Shown here one piece after another: positions 51,433 through 60,900 of a DNA stretch of 64,000 bases. The notes under the pieces are model-generated. The model made no database searches. It was not told the DNA's origin and was given only the letters and a program-made list of their open reading frames with translations. A program made the position numbers and the translations under genes. Origin of the DNA: Oerskovia douganii. Lineage in GTDB: Bacteria; Actinomycetota; Actinomycetes; Actinomycetales; Cellulomonadaceae. Location of the stretch: NCBI RefSeq assembly GCF_015142735.1, contig NZ_JACSPN010000010.1, positions 50,517 through 114,516 on the forward strand. The letters run 5' to 3'. The number at the start of each line of letters is the position of its first letter. Within the stretch, counting starts at the first letter, position 1.

Positions 51433-53079
51433 ATGCCACCCGTTCCCACCGAACCGTCCGTGAACCGCCCGCACGTGCCCCGCTTCACGGGCCTCGTCAA
51501 GCCGCACGAGGCCTTCCCTGCGAACGCTCGCCTCGACCGTCGCATGAACGACCGGACGAACAGGCGGCAGCTCGGCCCGCGCACCGACGCAGCCCTGGTG
51601 CGGCTCACGACGGCCGCGAACCACAGCGTCCTGTGGATGGGGCTGGGCGCGGGACTGGCCGCGACGGGGGCGCGGGGGCGCCGGGCCGCGGTGCGCGGAC
51701 TGTGCAGCGTCGCTGCCGCGAGCGCGGCCGCGAACCTGCTCGGCAAGGTGGTGTTCGGCGGCGACCGCCCCTCGGCCGCGCCGCTGCCCCTCGTGCGTCG
51801 GCTGCGCCGCTATCCCACGACGCCGTCGTTCCCGTCGGGGCACTCGGCCACCGCGGGGGCGTTCGCGGCGGGCGTCGCCCTGGAGTGGCCGGCGGCCGGG
51901 CTGGTCGTCGCGCCGGTCGCAGGAGCCGTCATGTACTCGCGCCTGCACGTGGGCGCCCACTGGTTCTCGGACGTGATCGGTGGTGCGGCGCTGGGTGTCG
52001 GGCTCGCGGTGCTGGGTCGGTGGCTCGTGCCGTCGCCGCCCGGTCCGGAACCGGACGTGCCCGCCGGGCCGCCCGCGGACGTCCCCGCGCTCCCTGACGG
52101 CGAGGGCCTGTTCGTGGTCGTCAACACGTCGGCCGGGTCCGGGCGGATCCTCAAGGAGGACCCTCTCGAGGTCCTCCGCCGTGACCTCCCGAAGGCCCGG
52201 GTGCACGTCCTCCGCGAGGGCGACGACCTGCCCGCGCTGTTCGAGGAGGCGGCGCGCGGTGGCGGGTCCGACGGTGGCGACGGGGCACGCCCCGCGCTCG
52301 CGCTCGGGATCAGCGGGGGCGACGGGACGGTCGCGACCGCCGCTGCGGCCGCCCGTGAGCACGGTCTGGCCCTCGTGGTCCTCCCCGGCGGGACGCTCAA
52401 CCACTTCGCCAAGGCGGCCGACCTCACCTCGATGTCGGCGACGGTCGCCGCGGTCCGGGACGGGACCGGGGTGAGCGTCGACGTCGCCGAGCTCCGCGTC
52501 GAGGGGCACGACCCGATGACGGTCCTCAACACGTTCTCGCTCGGCATCTACCCCGAGCTCGTGTCCCAGCGCGAGCGCGCCGAGAAGCGGCTCGGGAAGT
52601 GGCCCGCGACCGTGTGGGCCACCTCGCGCGTCCTGCGCTCGGCCGCCCCGCTGCGGGTGTCGGTCGACGGGGCGGTCGGCCACTACTGGTCGTTCTTCGC
52701 GGGCGTCAACAGGTACGTCCCGCAGAACCTCGCGCCCGTCGAGAGGGTCCGGCTCGACGACGGCGTGCTCGACGTCCGCACGGGCCGCGCCGAGAAGCGG
52801 TACAGCCGGGTGCGCCTGTTCCTGGAGACCGTCGCGGGCGGCGCCGCGTCGTCGCTCGCGCAGCGGGTCCGGCCGCTCGGTCGCCACCTGGCGGTCGACT
52901 CGTGGACGGCCCCGGGCCTCGTGCTGCGCCTCGGGGACGGCGCACCGCACGACCCCGTGATCCTCGCGCACGACGGCGAGACGCTCGAGCTCGACGGCGA
53001 CCGGGTCACGGACGCGACGCTCACCATGGTGCGCGGAGCGCTGCGGGTCTACGCCCCCACGGACCCCGCGGCGGGGTGA
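51433..53079 (+). CDS. Bifunctional PAP2 phosphatase/diacylglycerol kinase-like protein
   Basis: 548 residues. The first part (1-205) is a PAP2 phosphatase: KVVFGGDRPSAAP, TPSFPSGHSATAG and SRLHVGAHWFSDVIGG supply the three conserved motifs, with membrane helices around them. From about 220 the DAGK catalytic fold begins: VVVNTSAGSGR, ISGGDGTVATA near 295, LPGGTLNHFAKAADL near 318 and VRLDDGVLDV. The fusion of lipid phosphatase and kinase in one chain suggests polyprenyl or phosphatidic acid recycling. ATG 51433 has no ribosome site but a TACCGT box six bases upstream. Confidence 0.92.
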   Translation: MPPVPTEPSVNRPHVPRFTGLVKPHEAFPANARLDRRMNDRTNRRQLGPRTDAALVRLTTAANHSVLWMGLGAGLAATGARGRRAAVRGLCSVAAASAAANLLGKVVFGGDRPSAAPLPLVRRLRRYPTTPSFPSGHSATAGAFAAGVALEWPAAGLVVAPVAGAVMYSRLHVGAHWFSDVIGGAALGVGLAVLGRWLVPSPPGPEPDVPAGPPADVPALPDGEGLFVVVNTSAGSGRILKEDPLEVLRRDLPKARVHVLREGDDLPALFEEAARGGGSDGGDGARPALALGISGGDGTVATAAAAAREHGLALVVLPGGTLNHFAKAADLTSMSATVAAVRDGTGVSVDVAELRVEGHDPMTVLNTFSLGIYPELVSQRERAEKRLGKWPATVWATSRVLRSAAPLRVSVDGAVGHYWSFFAGVNRYVPQNLAPVERVRLDDGVLDVRTGRAEKRYSRVRLFLETVAGGAASSLAQRVRPLGRHLAVDSWTAPGLVLRLGDGAPHDPVILAHDGETLELDGDRVTDATLTMVRGALRVYAPTDPAAG

Positions 53080-53163
53080 GCACCCGGGTGGCGCGCCGAT
53101 GCGCCGGGGTGCGCTGCGTCGTCGGGTGGCCGTGACGACCGGGGCCCGACGCCGCCGCTCCCG

Positions 53164-53781
53164 TCAGGCGGTCGGGTCGACCGGCGCGTCGGACACGTCC
53201 GGTGCCGGGCGGTCCTCCTCGCGCAGGCGCGGCTCGGTGCGGCGCGCCGGGTCGAACCCGGCCTTGTCGGCGTAGAACGCGCGGACGAGGTCCATGTCGG
53301 CGCGCACGTCGCCCGTGAGCTCGAGCGTCGGGCCGAGGCCCGCGGTCATGGTCGTGCGGTCCACGTACCCCAGGGTCACGGGCATGCCGGTCTCCCGCGC
53401 GATCCGGTAGAACCCCGACTTCCAGTACTCGCCCTTGCTGCGCGTGCCCTCGGGCGTGATGACGAGCGAGAACACCTCGCCCGCACGGACCCGCGACACG
53501 ATGTCGTCGACGACCCGGCTCGGGTCGCTCCGGTCCACGGGGATCCCGCCGAGCGCTCGCGCGAACGGCCCCATGACGCCCTTGAACAGGGTGTGCTTGC
53601 CGAGCCAGCGCACCCTGACGCCGACGCTCGCGGAGATCGCGAGCATGAGCACGAAGTCCCAGTTGGACGTGTGCGGGGCTCCGATGAGGATGCCGGGACG
53701 GTCGGTCGGTGGCTGCTCGGTGCGCAGGGTCCACCGGCTCACGGCCCAGTAGGCGCGCGCCAGGGCGCGGCGGACGATCAT
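53164..53781 (-). CDS. 1-acylglycerol-3-phosphate acyltransferase-like protein
   Basis: 205 residues. PlsC-type motifs: HTSNWD (His37 x4 Asp42), GKHTLFKGVMGPFARALGGIPVDR, and ITPEGTRSKG. A short hydrophobic start gives membrane contact. Acylates a lysophospholipid or a related alcohol; the specific substrate is unknown. Length is below the usual 230 or so. Convergent with the PAP2/kinase gene, which may act on the same lipid pool. ATG 53781. Confidence 0.9.
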   Translation of the reverse strand: MIVRRALARAYWAVSRWTLRTEQPPTDRPGILIGAPHTSNWDFVLMLAISASVGVRVRWLGKHTLFKGVMGPFARALGGIPVDRSDPSRVVDDIVSRVRAGEVFSLVITPEGTRSKGEYWKSGFYRIARETGMPVTLGYVDRTTMTAGLGPTLELTGDVRADMDLVRAFYADKAGFDPARRTEPRLREEDRPAPDVSDAPVDPTA

Positions 53782-53963
53782 CGGGCGGCCTCGGGGGCGC
53801 AGGGTTCGGGGTGGGGCACGGCAGCAACGCTACCTGCGCTCACGGGGTGCCCTGCCGCCGCGCGGGACGCCGGCCGGCCCGCTCGAGAAGTGTGGGCGAA
53901 ATCTCCACGAACTGTCCATGTCCTCCCTGTCTTTTCCCAGGTTCGCCGTGCAGACTTCTCGGC

Positions 53964-54440
53964 ATGACGTCGCCGAAGACATCACGACCAGCCGCACGGC
54001 TCGCCGCCGCCAGCTTCCTCGCCCTCGCGATGATGCTGCCGCTGAACGCGACCGCCACGGCCGCCGAGGTCTCCCGCCTCATCGAGGACACCCAGTGTCA
54101 GGTCGACCTGATCGGCGAGGACCTCGAGAAGGCCGCCACCCAGCTCGCGTCCCTCCCCGCCGGCCTGCGCGCCGAGGTCGAGGACGCCGTCGGGAACGCC
54201 CAGGCCGCGACCGACGAGGCCAACGCCGCGCTCGCCCAGGCCGCTGCCGACGAGTACGGCGACGGCCGTGCAGCCGTCGCCCTGACCGACGCCCAGGTCG
54301 CGCTCGACGCGGCCTCCGCCCAGGTCCGCCACGTCGCCGACAAGACCGTGGCCCAGGGCGCGGACGTCGGACCGACGCTGCGCCACGTCCAGGACACCAT
54401 CGACCGCCTGCGGGGCGAGACGAGCCGCGCGGCGTCCTGA
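53964..54440 (+). CDS. Secreted helical protein, uncharacterised (copy 2 of a small family)
   Basis: 158 residues. Signal peptide (basic start, hydrophobic core, cleavage near ATATAAE), then EVSRLIEDTQCQVDLIGEDL and a helical, Ala/Glu-rich body to the end. LASLPAGLRAEVEDAVGNAQ is the block shared with the lipoprotein at 45805. This copy has one Cys in the helical part and no lipobox. No known family. CAGACT lies seven bases before ATG 53964, so it may be leaderless. A hairpin with a T-run follows. Confidence 0.75.
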   Translation: MTSPKTSRPAARLAAASFLALAMMLPLNATATAAEVSRLIEDTQCQVDLIGEDLEKAATQLASLPAGLRAEVEDAVGNAQAATDEANAALAQAAADEYGDGRAAVALTDAQVALDAASAQVRHVADKTVAQGADVGPTLRHVQDTIDRLRGETSRAAS

Positions 54441-54469
54441 CGGGGCGTGCCTCGGAGCGGGGCGGACCT

Positions 54470-54497
54470 GCCCGGGCGCAGACCCGGGCCGGGTTTT
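54470..54497 (+). terminator. Rho-independent terminator
   Basis: Perfect 7-bp stem GCCCGGG-N6-CCCGGGC followed by CGGG and TTTT. One of the few in the window with a T-run. Confidence 0.75.
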
Positions 54498-54640
54498 CAC
54501 CCGCTGACGGCGAAATCTCCCTGTCGAGTCGTCCCGATCTGCTCCAGAATGGGCACCGCACTCCGTGGCGACCACCGTCACGATCCCCACGCTCCCCGGC
54601 CCGGATCGGGCCTGGGCGCGCGAGAGAAACGAGAAACCCC

Positions 54641-54943
54641 ATGACCGCTCCCCACGGCGCCCCGCAGGCTCCGGCTCCCCAGTACTACGGCGCCCCCGTC
54701 GAGGACCCGGGCAAGACGCTCGGCATCGTCGGTTTCATCCTGGCGTTCGTCGTCTCGGTCGCCGGCATCATCGTCAGCGCGATCGCCCGCAAGAAGTCCC
54801 GCGAGGCCGGGTTCGACAACCAGCTCGCCAAGTGGGGCCTGATCCTCAGCATCATCTTCACGGCTGTGGGCACGCTCTACGTCGTCTTCGTGATCGTCGT
54901 GGCCATCGCGGCCATCTCCACGGGTGACGTCAGCTCGTACTGA
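54641..54943 (+). CDS. Small DUF4190-like membrane protein
   Basis: 100 residues. A Pro/Gln-rich start (APQAPAPQYYGAP) precedes two membrane helices (IVGFILAFVVSVAGIIVSAIA and LILSIIFTAVGTLYVVFVIVV with one more Ile), separated by a basic loop RKKSREAGFDNQLAKWGL, as in DUF4190 proteins. Function unknown. ATG 54641 after GAGAAAC; a hairpin terminator follows. Its upstream region shares GGCGAAATCTCC with that of the gene at 53964. Confidence 0.82.
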   Translation: MTAPHGAPQAPAPQYYGAPVEDPGKTLGIVGFILAFVVSVAGIIVSAIARKKSREAGFDNQLAKWGLILSIIFTAVGTLYVVFVIVVAIAAISTGDVSSY

Positions 54944-54957
54944 CCCCAGCACGCCCA

Positions 54958-54992
54958 CGAGGCCGCCGTCCCCGTCCGGGGCGGCGGCCTCG
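54958..54992 (+). terminator. Hairpin terminator
   Basis: 11-bp outer stem CGAGGCCGCCG/CGGCGGCCTCG and an inner CCCC/GGGG pair, 15 bases after the small membrane protein gene. Confidence 0.85.
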
Positions 54993-55023
54993 TCGCATCT
55001 TCCCGGCGGGTCGTCGTCGGTGC

Positions 55024-55029
55024 GAGACT
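55024..55029 (+). promoter_or_regulatory. -10-like box before cyclase gene
   Basis: GAGACT, six bases before the ATG at 55036. Weaker match than the TANNNT boxes at other leaderless genes. Confidence 0.35.
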
Positions 55030-55035
55030 CCGACG

Positions 55036-56010
55036 ATGACCACGCCCCAGCACCGCGCGCACCTCGACGCCCACGTGACGTTCGCCAACGGCGGCAGCCT
55101 CCGCACCGAGGGCTTCCGGCTCGACGTCCCGTCGGGCGACCTCCAGCCCGACGACGTCGCTCGCCTCCTCGTCCGCCACCTGGGCCTCGCGCTGGTCGGG
55201 TCGGTCGAGATCACGGGGCTGACGTTCGTCGAGGAGCCCCACGTGGGGAGCCGGGGAGCGGCCGACGCCGGGCCGGTCCTCGGCGACGGGGCCGCCCCGG
55301 CCGGTCGCACGTCGCGGCTCGTCGAGCTGAGCCACACGCTCCGCGAGGGGCTCGTGACGTACCCGGGCCTGCCCGCCCCCACGATCACCCCGTTCCTCAC
55401 GCGGGCCGACTCCGTCGCGAGGTACGCGCCGGGCACGCAGTTCGCGATGGACGTGCTGACCATGATCGGCAACACGGGGACGTACCTCGACAGCCCCTTC
55501 CACCGGTACGAGGGCGGGACCGACCTCGCGGGCCTCGACCTGGAGACGCTCGTCGGCCTGCCCGCCGAGGTGTTCCGGCTGACCGAGGCCGTCGACCCGT
55601 CCCGCGGCGGACGGCGCGGGATCGGGGCCGAGGTCTTCCTCGACCGCGAACTGGCCGGGAGCGCCGTGCTGCTGCAGACCGGGTGGGACCGTCACTTCGG
55701 TACGCCCGCCTACGGCGAGCCGGCGCCGTACCTCACCGAGGCCGGTGCGCAGCACCTCGTGGACGCGGGCGTGGCGCTCGTCGGGATCGACTCGTTGAAC
55801 ATCGACGACACCGACCCGACGACGTCCGGCGGGGCGCGCCCGGCCCACTCGCTGCTCCTCGCGGCGGGGATCCACGTCGTCGAGCACCTGACGAACCTCG
55901 GTGGGGTGCCGCCGCGCGGGGCGCGGTTCACGGCCGTCCCGCCCAAGGTCGAGGGGTTCGGGACGTTCCCCGTGCGGGCGTTCGCGGAGGTCCCCGAGGG
56001 GACGACGTGA
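55036..56010 (+). CDS. Cyclase-family protein with altered metal motif
   Basis: 324 residues. An N-terminal region of about 95 residues of unknown kind precedes a kynurenine-formamidase/cyclase fold: VELSHTLREGLVTYPGLP, then GNTGTYLDSPFHRYEGG, GSAVLLQTGWDRHFG, and GIDSLNIDDT. The usual H-x-G-T-H-x-D-x-P-x-H metal motif reads N-T-G-T-Y-L-D-S-P-F-H (about 145-155): the first His is Asn and the second is Tyr. Asp and the last His remain. Either a subfamily with another metal site or an inactive one. Hydrolase activity is therefore uncertain. Confidence 0.85.
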   Translation: MTTPQHRAHLDAHVTFANGGSLRTEGFRLDVPSGDLQPDDVARLLVRHLGLALVGSVEITGLTFVEEPHVGSRGAADAGPVLGDGAAPAGRTSRLVELSHTLREGLVTYPGLPAPTITPFLTRADSVARYAPGTQFAMDVLTMIGNTGTYLDSPFHRYEGGTDLAGLDLETLVGLPAEVFRLTEAVDPSRGGRRGIGAEVFLDRELAGSAVLLQTGWDRHFGTPAYGEPAPYLTEAGAQHLVDAGVALVGIDSLNIDDTDPTTSGGARPAHSLLLAAGIHVVEHLTNLGGVPPRGARFTAVPPKVEGFGTFPVRAFAEVPEGTT

Positions 56011-56011
56011 C

Positions 56012-56049
56012 GAGACGGGTGGTCGCGCCCGAGACGGGTGGTCGCGCCC
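56012..56049. repeat. 19-bp direct duplication
   Basis: The sequence GAGACGGGTGGTCGCGCCC occurs at 56012-56030 and again at 56031-56049. Both copies form the left arm of the long hairpin at 56014-56086. Confidence 0.85.
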
Positions 56050-56086
56050 GTGCCCGGAGCACCTGTCTCGTGCGTGACCACCCGTC
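56014..56086 (+). terminator. Long imperfect hairpin after the cyclase gene
   Basis: Both 19-bp copies on the left pair with degenerate copies on the right (through 56051-56086), giving a 36-bp imperfect stem whose outer part GACGGGTGGTC/GACCACCCGTC is perfect. Confidence 0.75.
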
Positions 56087-56115
56087 CCACCTCCCACGGG
56101 GCACGATGCCCGTCG

Positions 56116-56121
56116 TAGGCT
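56116..56121 (+). promoter_or_regulatory. -10 box of leaderless gene
   Basis: TAGGCT, six bases before the ATG at 56128. Confidence 0.6.
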
Positions 56122-56127
56122 CGGCGC

Positions 56128-57003
56128 ATGTCCGACGAGCTGCGCCCCGCCCACGACGTCCTCCCGTTCGGCCGCGCCCCGCGCCCGGACACCGGCCCCG
56201 CGCTGACCGCCCGCCTGCGCGACGTCATGACCACGAACCTGGGCGACCACGCCACGGGCCTGGACCGCGTCCGCATCGATGCCGAGACCGTCCCCGGCAG
56301 CCCGGACGTCGCGCGGATCGACGTCGACGTGACCGGGCTCGTCGTCCGCGCGATGACCCCCGCCGACGCTCCCGACCCTGCCGAGACCGTCGAGCACGTC
56401 ACCGCACGCGACCAGGCCGTGGCCCGGGCGATCAGCGCCCAGGGGCACCCCGTCACGGTCGCGGGCGTCGCGGTCGACCTCGACGTCGAGATCCGCGACC
56501 TGCGTTTCACCTGGGTCGAGGGCGCCGACGGGTCGCTCTCGATCGAGGAGTCCGGGCAGAGCACCGAGGCCCCCGTGAACGGCCACCTGCGCGCCGCGGC
56601 GAGCCGTGACGCGCTCGTGAGCACCGTCCGTGAGCTCGCGACGAAGGCCCTCGCGGACCAGGGCTTCACCCTCACGTCGCTCGACGTGGACCTCGCGTCA
56701 CGCGGCCCGCGCGCCGCGTCGATCGTGGCGTCCGCGAAGATCCGCAAGGGGTTCCTGTCCGCGAGCGCCCAGATCACGGCGACCGCGTCGATCGACCAGG
56801 CCATGGTCCTCACGCTGAGCGACCTGGGGGCGACGAGCCGCAACCCGGTCGTGGCCGCACTCCTGCTGGCCGTCCGCGGAAGGCTCGACCAGCTCGACGG
56901 CAAGCGCGTCGACCTCGCGTCCTCCCTGCCGCCCGGCGTCACGCTCTCGGACGTCCGGCTCGAGGTGGGCGAGCAGCTCGTGCTCAGCGTCCGGGTGGGC
57001 TGA
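56128..57003 (+). CDS. LmeA/DUF2993-like protein, cytosolic form
   Basis: 291 residues without a signal peptide. The C-terminal part FTLTSLDVDLASRGPRAASI, and LDGKRVDLASSLPPGVTLSD followed by VRLEVGEQLVLSVRVG, resembles the closing strands of the DUF2993 protein at 29008. The first 170 residues include an acidic insertion and are less clear. A lipid-binding or beta-rich role is inferred, not proven. Start 56128 is fixed by TAGGCT six bases upstream. Confidence 0.7.
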   Translation: MSDELRPAHDVLPFGRAPRPDTGPALTARLRDVMTTNLGDHATGLDRVRIDAETVPGSPDVARIDVDVTGLVVRAMTPADAPDPAETVEHVTARDQAVARAISAQGHPVTVAGVAVDLDVEIRDLRFTWVEGADGSLSIEESGQSTEAPVNGHLRAAASRDALVSTVRELATKALADQGFTLTSLDVDLASRGPRAASIVASAKIRKGFLSASAQITATASIDQAMVLTLSDLGATSRNPVVAALLLAVRGRLDQLDGKRVDLASSLPPGVTLSDVRLEVGEQLVLSVRVG

Positions 57004-57014
57004 GGGCCCCGGGC

Positions 57015-57873
57015 TCAACGCCTCCCGCGCGGGAAGAACAGGCTCTCGGGTCGAGGGACGTCGACGCCGTCGAGCGTGAGGTCGGTGAGCTCGCACCAGA
57101 ACGCGACGTGGTCGCGGACCCGCACGGCATCGGACAGCGGGTCCTCGTAGCTCCAGCCGATGTCCACCCCCTCGGGGTCCCCCCGACGCCGTGGACCAGT
57201 ACCGGGCCAGGCCCTTGTACGCGCACGCGCTCGTCGTGTCGCTCGGCGTCAGCGCCTCCCAGTGCACGTCGTCGCGCGGGACGTACCAGCGCAACGGCAG
57301 GTAGGTCTCGGTCAGCGCCATGGGGCGCGTGCTGTCCGCGAGGACCACGCCGTCGAGGGACACGACGACGTGCCGCGAGCTGGGGACGACGTCGACCCGC
57401 TTGAACGGGTCGCGCGGGTGCGCGGCCAGGGGCTGGTCCTCGGCGAACCAGTCGAACGCCTGGAAGTCGACCGCGACGTACCCCGCGAGGTCCTCGTCGT
57501 CGAGCCGGAAGAACGGGGCGGGCCACGTGGTGCCGGGCGGTCCGGCGGGCGGCTGGGTCGGGACCAGCGCGTCGTCGACCCACAGCTCGGTGCCGGGGCA
57601 CGTGTGCCGGTCGAAGAACAGGGGGTGCGGGATCAGGCCCCCGGGGGCGCCGTCCGTGAACTCGCCCTCGACGAGCGGCACGCGCACGTCGCTCTCGGGG
57701 ACGGCGTACACGGGCAGCACCCGACCCGGTTCCCAGACCAGGCGCGCCGTGGTCGAGGTGAGCACGACGTCGCGCGGGTCGTCGCGGCGGACCGCCCGGA
57801 TCGTCTGGGCCGCAGGGAACCACCGCAGCCGATCGAGATCGAACTGCCACCGGTCCACCCACGACGTGGCCAT
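57015..57873 (-). pseudogene. DUF427 tandem-domain protein, frameshifted
   Basis: From ATG 57873 the frame reads MATSWVDRWQFDLDRLRWFP, a first DUF427 domain (to about 120), and a second domain with VVVSLDGVVLADSTRPMALT, ACAYKGLARYWST. At a run of six C (57179-57184, six G on the coding strand) the frame breaks. In the next frame it continues as DPEGVDIGWSYEDPLSDAVR and LTLDGVDVPRPESLFFPRG to TGA at 57015-57017. Removing one base gives a normal 285-residue protein. It could be a sequencing error, a recent mutation or programmed slippage. Confidence 0.8.
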
Positions 57874-57967
57874 GATCCCAGGGTGCGCCGGGTGGAAGGT
57901 GGCCGCAATCGCGCACGGGTCGCCCCGCGTCAATTGAGGTTGCGACCCCTTGAGAGAATGGTTGGTC

Positions 57968-60900
57968 GTGAGCACCGAACCGCACGGCCCCGCACGGCCC
58001 GCCCTGGACGAGACCCAGGCCAGGACCGCGGACGGCCCTGCGAGCGCCCCCTCCCGCGAGCGGGCCGGCGAGCCCGGTCGCGAGCCCGGGGGTGCGCAGC
58101 GGGAGCGCTCGGGGCAGCGCCGCCGACGCGGTGGTCGAGGACGGGCGAAGCCCCAGGTCACCGACCAGGACGCCGCCGCCGAGAAGGCGCCCGCCACCGA
58201 CCGCCCGGAGGGCTCCGCGTCGCGCACGGACCGGCCCCGCACCCAGGGCGCGAAGGCACCCGAACGTGAGAGGACGTCGAAGGGCGAGCGTCCGCCGTCG
58301 GGCAGGGAGCAGCGCTCCTCGAAGCGGGGCGACCGCCGCGGCGGACGCCCGCAGCAGGTCGACCCGGCCCGGCTCGCCAAGGCCGCCGAGCGGCGCGCCG
58401 CTGTCGTCGTGCCGCCCATCACCTACCCCGAGCAGCTGCCCGTCTCGGCGCGGCGCGAGGACATCGCACGAGCCATCGCGGAGAACCAGGTCGTGATCGT
58501 CGCGGGCGAGACGGGCTCGGGCAAGACGACGCAGCTCCCCAAGATCGCGCTCGAGCTCGGGCGGGGTCGGAAGGGCCAGATCGGGCACACGCAGCCCCGA
58601 CGGATCGCGGCGCGCACGGTCGCGGAGCGTATCAACGAAGAGCTCAGGGGAGATCGGCCCCTCGTCCTCGGCGAGATCGTCGGCTACCAGGTCCGGTTCA
58701 CCGACCAGTCGAGCGACCAGACGCTCGTCAAGGTCATGACCGACGGGATCCTGCTCGCGCAGATCCAGCGCGACCCGCAGCTCCTCGCGTACGACACGCT
58801 CATCATCGACGAGGCGCACGAGCGGTCGCTCAACATCGACTTCCTGCTCGGGTACCTGACGCGGCTCCTGCCGCAGCGCCCCGACCTCAAGGTCATCATC
58901 ACGTCGGCGACGATCGACTCGCAGCGGTTCGCGCGGCACTTCGCGCCGGGTGGCCCGCTGCCGCCGCTCACGGCGGACGAGCTGGCGGCGGCCGAGTCGG
59001 CGGGCACGGACGAGGTGCCCGACGGCGCCGCTCACCTCCCCGAGACGGCTCCCGTCATCGAGGTCACGGGTCGCACGTACCCCGTGGAGATCCGGTACCG
59101 GCCGCTGAGCCCCGACGTCGACCCCGAGTCGGGCAAGGCCAAGCGGGGCAGCAGCCAGACCAAGAGCCCGGCCAAGGGCGCCCAGGAGAAGGACCTCGTC
59201 ACGGGCATCGTCGACGCGGTCGAAGAGCTCATGGCCGAGGGACCGGGCGACGTCCTGGTGTTCCTGTCCGGCGAGCGCGAGATCCACGACACGGCCGACG
59301 CCCTCGAGTCGCGCCTGGGCGAGCGCACGCGCGACGCCAAGCGCCCCGACTTCGTCGAGATCCTGCCGCTCTACGCGCGCCTGTCCTCGGCCGAGCAGCA
59401 CCGCGTGTTCCAGGCGCACTCCTCGCGCCGCGTCGTGCTCGCGACCAACGTCGCCGAGACGTCGCTGACGGTCCCCGGCATCCACTACGTCGTCGACCCC
59501 GGCACGGCCCGCATCTCGCGCTACTCCAAGGCGACCAAGGTGCAACGCCTGCCGATCGAGCCCATCGCGCAGGCCAGCGCCAACCAGAGGTCGGGTCGCT
59601 CGGGGCGCGTCGCGGACGGTATCGCGATCCGCCTGTACTCCGAGGAGGACTTCCTCTCCCGTCCCGAGTTCACCGAGCCGGAGATCCTGCGCACGTCGCT
59701 CGCGTCGGTCCTGCTGCAGATGATCTCGGTGGGCGTCGTCTCCTCGCCCGACGACGTCGCGCGCTTCCCGTTCGTCGAGCCCCCGGACACCCGCTCGATC
59801 CGCGACGGCGTGCAGCTCCTGACCGAGCTCGGGGCGCTCGAGACCGTGTCCGAGGACGAGCGCACCGTCACCCGCCTCACCGAGATCGGGCGCGTCCTCG
59901 CCCAGCTCCCCATGGACCCGCGCCTGGCCCGCATGATCTGGGAGGGCTCGCGCCGCGGCGTGGCTCGCGAGGTCGCGATCATCGCTGCGGTCATGTCCAT
60001 CCAGGACCCGCGCGAACGCCCCGCCGAGTACCGCGCCCAGGCCGACCAGCTCCACGCCCGCTTCGCCGACCCCCGCTCCGACTTCCTCACGTACCTCAAC
60101 TTGTGGGAGTACGTGCGCGAGCAGCAGCACGAGCTGTCGTCGTCGGCGTTCCGGCGCCTGTGCAAGGCCGAGTACATCAACTTCCTGCGCGTGCGCGAGT
60201 GGCAGGACGTCGTCGCGCAGCTCCGCGAGATGAGCAAGCCGCTCGGCATCGACATGTCCTACACGCCCCGCACCCGGGGCGACGCCGGCTCCGGGAAGGG
60301 CGCCCCGGCGTCGGGCACCACGGTCGCGGAGGCCACCGACCAGCCCGTCGAACGCCGCCTCACGTGGGACGACGACACCATCCACCAGGCCCTCCTCGCC
60401 GGGCTGCTCTCGCAGATCGGCATGCAGGAGGCGACCGAGGTCAAGGCGTCGTCCGTCGCGCACCTGCGCGGCCCGCAGAAGGAGCTCGCCATGAAGCGGG
60501 CCAAGAAGCAGGCCCGCAACGAGTACCTCGGTGCGCGCGGCGCCCGGTTCGCGATCTTCCCCGGCTCCCCCCTGTCCAAGAAGCCGCCCGTGTGGGTCAT
60601 GGCGGGCGAGCTCGTCGAGACCAGCCGCCTGTGGGGCCGCGACGTCGCCAAGATCCAGCCCGAGTGGGCCGAGGAGCTCGCCGGTCACCTCGTCAAGCGC
60701 ACCTACTCCGAGCCGCACTGGTCCACCAAGCAGGGCGCCGCGCAGGCCAAGGAGAAGGTCCTCCTCTACGGCGTGCCCATCGTCGCCGACCGCACCGTCC
60801 TCTACGGCAAGGTCGACCCCGAGGCCGCGCGCGAGATGTTCATCCGCCACGCCCTGGTCCAGGGCGAGTGGACCACGCACCACCAGTTCTTCCACGAGAA

